Both the position numbers and the translations under genes were made by a program. A model generated the notes under the pieces. That model worked only from the letters and a program-made list of their open reading frames with translations, was not told the DNA's origin and searched no databases. This document shows, one piece after another, positions 5,209-6,880 of a stretch of 6,880 bases of DNA. Position 1 is the first letter of the stretch. Each line of letters begins with the position of its first letter. The stretch comes from Thalassospiraceae bacterium (GTDB lineage Bacteria > Pseudomonadota > Alphaproteobacteria > Rhodospirillales > Magnetovibrionaceae). Where the stretch lies: NCBI GenBank assembly GCA_030637205.1, contig DAOVVL010000106.1, forward strand, positions 1 to 6,880. Direction: 5' to 3'.

Positions 5209-6183
5209 ATGATCAATAAAAAATTTCTCCTCATTGGCATCAAGGCCGCCATCTCCATCGCGCTTGTGGCGGTCGTGTTGCAAGGGGTTGGGTTGGACCT
5301 GGCGTGGGAACGCCTGATTGCAGCCGAGCCGGGGTGGTTGCTAGCGGCGGCGGTCGTGATTTTCACACAAATTTGCATCTGTTCGTTACGCTGGAAAGCC
5401 GTTTTAAAGGGCTTTGGCGCGCCGCTGAAACTGGGGCTTATCTTTCGTTTGTTTTACACCGGTGCTTTTTTCAATCAGGCCCTGCCGTCAAGCATGGGCG
5501 GCGATGCGGTGCGGGCGTACCGGGCACATCGCGCAGGCTTGTCGCTGGGCACCGCGGTGGGCAGTGTATTGCTCGACCGGGTGGCGACGTTACTGGCGCT
5601 TATATTGCTGGTCGCAGCCGCAGTTCCTTTTGTTGCGAGCTCACTTGAGGGAAATGTTGCGTTGCTTGAGTGGGTGGTGCTGGGCCTGTTGGTGGCGGCT
5701 TTGTTGGGCACCGGGTTGTTGATGGTGTTGGATCGCATCCCGTCGCGTTTTATGGAAATTCGTGGTGTGCGCCACTTGTCAGCCTTTGCCGGTGATGTGC
5801 GGCGCACGTTTTTGATCCCGGCCCTGGCAGCACCCTTATTGGCGTGGTCGTTTGCCGGCCACTTGGCCCTTTCGCTGGTGATCTGGCTGTTGGCCGCATC
5901 CATCGGGGCCGAGGTGCGCCTGATAGATTGCATTGCATTGTTTCCGCTGGTGTTGTTGATCCAGACCCTGCCGATTTCCATTGCTGGCTGGGGGGTGCGC
6001 GAAGGGGCGATGGTGTCGGTGTTTGCGCTGGCCGGCGTTGAGGCGGACGCGGCGCTGGCCATCTCGATCCTGTTTGGCATCCTGATGGCATTGATGAGCC
6101 TGCCCGGCGGCTGGTTCTGGATTTCGGGCGGGGGGCGCAAAGGCGATGAGGCGGCGGAAAAAGGTGTCCCTGAAAGCCCTTAA
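5209..6183 (+). CDS. flippase-like membrane protein (lysylphosphatidylglycerol synthase TM-region / YbhN-AglD family)
   Basis: This 324-aa inner-membrane protein has about eight hydrophobic segments, near residues 6-26, 43-60, 74-93, 118-143, 151-174, 203-232, 240-258 and 279-304. Two motifs mark the UPF0104 / LPG-synthase transmembrane domain: FFNQALPSSMGGDAVRAYR (87-105) and PISIAGWGVREGAMV (255-269), with a conserved DR (123-124) in between. The soluble GNAT-like domain of true MprF-type aminoacyl-PG synthases is absent, so this is the stand-alone membrane domain, a group linked to moving lipids or lipid-linked sugars. No substrate can be assigned. The ATG at 5209 has only AGGA 15 bases upstream, a poor site, so translation may depend on coupling with amrS 27 bases before. 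The tail after 305 is charged and probably cytoplasmic. Confidence 0.86.
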   Translation: MINKKFLLIGIKAAISIALVAVVLQGVGLDLAWERLIAAEPGWLLAAAVVIFTQICICSLRWKAVLKGFGAPLKLGLIFRLFYTGAFFNQALPSSMGGDAVRAYRAHRAGLSLGTAVGSVLLDRVATLLALILLVAAAVPFVASSLEGNVALLEWVVLGLLVAALLGTGLLMVLDRIPSRFMEIRGVRHLSAFAGDVRRTFLIPALAAPLLAWSFAGHLALSLVIWLLAASIGAEVRLIDCIALFPLVLLIQTLPISIAGWGVREGAMVSVFALAGVEADAALAISILFGILMALMSLPGGWFWISGGGRKGDEAAEKGVPESP

Positions 6184-6213
6184 ATATTTGCGGGTAAATG
6201 AGTGTGATACTGC

Positions 6214-6236
6214 AAGCGGTTTGCGCTTTGATTTTT
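6214..6236 (+). terminator. weak candidate intrinsic terminator after the membrane protein gene
   Basis: AAGCG (6214-6218) and CGCTT (6224-6228) can pair across a 5-base loop, followed by TGATTTTT. The stem is short and the T run is broken by GA, so this would be inefficient. Its position 30 bases after the stop and before pepA makes it reasonable. Confidence 0.3.
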
Positions 6237-6254
6237 ACGGCGCTTCGCTAAAGT
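6228..6254 (+). promoter_or_regulatory. weak candidate promoter for pepA
   Basis: TTGATT (6228-6233) and TAAAGT (6249-6254) are 15 bases apart, shorter than ideal, giving a start near 6261 and a leader of about 56 bases. The rest of the 133-base gap before pepA is AT-rich and holds nothing else I can identify. Confidence 0.28.
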
Positions 6255-6316
6255 AGGGGCAGATTTGCTCCACATTTTTTGTCTCACAAAACCTAAAAAC
6301 CTGAAAGGCCCTTTCC

Positions 6317-6880
6317 ATGAAGATCAGTTTCGCCAATCCGTCCAAGCCCAAAACCGGTGCCGTTGTTGTCGGCGTTCTCGATGGGCGCAAGCTTACCGCC
6401 AGCGCCAAGGCATTGGACAAGGCGACCAAGGGCGCCATTACCAAGGCGATCAAGGCATCGAGCTTCAAAGGGGCCAAAAACCACACGTTGAGCATCATGA
6501 CGCCGCCGGGCACGCGCCTGGAGCGGGTGTTGTGTGTGGGCCTGGGTAAGCCTAAAGATCTGGGCGAACGCGATCTGGAAACGCTGGGCGGGCGGATTTA
6601 CAGCCACCTTCGCGCCCAGTCGGCCTCCGCCACGGTGCAGCTGGATGCTATTGACGGCTGCAAGCTATCGGCCGATGCGCAAGCCGTGCATGTGGGTCTT
6701 GGCGCGCGGCTCGGCTCGTATCGCTTTGATAAATATAAAACCAAGAAAAAAGGCCACGACAAAGCGACGCTTAAAGCCCTGAACATCCAGTGCGCCGGAT
6801 CAGCCAAAGCCAAGCGCGCATTTTCAAGCGCCAACAAAGTGGCTGACGGGGTGTTTATGACCCGCGATCTGGTCAGCGAG
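6317..6880 (+). CDS. pepA: leucyl aminopeptidase PepA (M17), N-terminal domain, runs off the window
   Basis: The frame is open from ATG 6317 to the end of the window, 188 codons without a stop. It begins MKISFANPSKPKTGAVVV and has the M17 N-terminal domain pattern: LERVLCVGLGKPKDL near 68-82, a Gly-rich helix GGRIYSHL, then GLGARLGSYRFDKYKTKKK (about 126-144) and ANKVADGVFMTRDLVSE at the end, which is the linker entering the catalytic domain. M17 enzymes are about 480-500 aa; the two-zinc catalytic domain with its NTDAEGR motif lies outside. They are cytosolic hexamers removing N-terminal residues in peptide turnover, and in E. coli PepA also binds DNA in its N-domain. The many lysines in residues 23-55 are notable. 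A ribosome site AAAGG (6304-6308) lies 8 bases before the start. Confidence 0.92.
   Translation, partial: MKISFANPSKPKTGAVVVGVLDGRKLTASAKALDKATKGAITKAIKASSFKGAKNHTLSIMTPPGTRLERVLCVGLGKPKDLGERDLETLGGRIYSHLRAQSASATVQLDAIDGCKLSADAQAVHVGLGARLGSYRFDKYKTKKKGHDKATLKALNIQCAGSAKAKRAFSSANKVADGVFMTRDLVSE

Overview
The window looks like chromosomal core DNA from an alphaproteobacterium, probably Rhodospirillales-like. This rests on moderately GC-rich, dense coding, short intergenic gaps, ATGA-type overlaps, and proteins that read like alphaproteobacterial homologues; it is an inference without any database search. I see no mobile element, CRISPR array, tRNA, rRNA or sign of recent transfer.

Left part, minus strand (about 1-4003). 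Transcription runs right to left. amrB (MEMO-like) overlaps amrA (AMMECR1-like) by 4 bases. After an 84-base gap with a promoter-like signal comes cysQ, a 3'(2'),5'-bisphosphate nucleotidase. A 384-base gap follows, holding what looks like a small independent transcription unit: promoter, operator-like tandem repeats, a strongly ribosome-bound 11-codon reading frame, two hairpins and a textbook intrinsic terminator. Then come sua5 (threonylcarbamoyl-AMP synthase, tRNA t6A pathway) and, overlapping by ATGA, the first 99 codons of an FAD-linked (GlcD/D-2-hydroxyacid dehydrogenase type) oxidase that leaves the window.

Right part, plus strand (about 4004-6880). A 74-base divergent region separates amrB from amrS, the radical SAM member of the AmmeMemoRadiSam set. 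After 27 bases comes a polytopic membrane protein of the flippase-like / lysylphosphatidylglycerol-synthase transmembrane family, probably co-transcribed with amrS. A 133-base gap with a weak terminator and promoter leads to pepA (leucyl aminopeptidase), of which only the N-terminal domain is inside the window.

The two most interesting items are the complete AmmeMemoRadiSam triad (amrA, amrB, amrS), a widely conserved system whose bacterial biochemistry is, to my knowledge, unresolved, here arranged as two divergent units; and the unassigned small RNA or leader locus at about 1411-1623.
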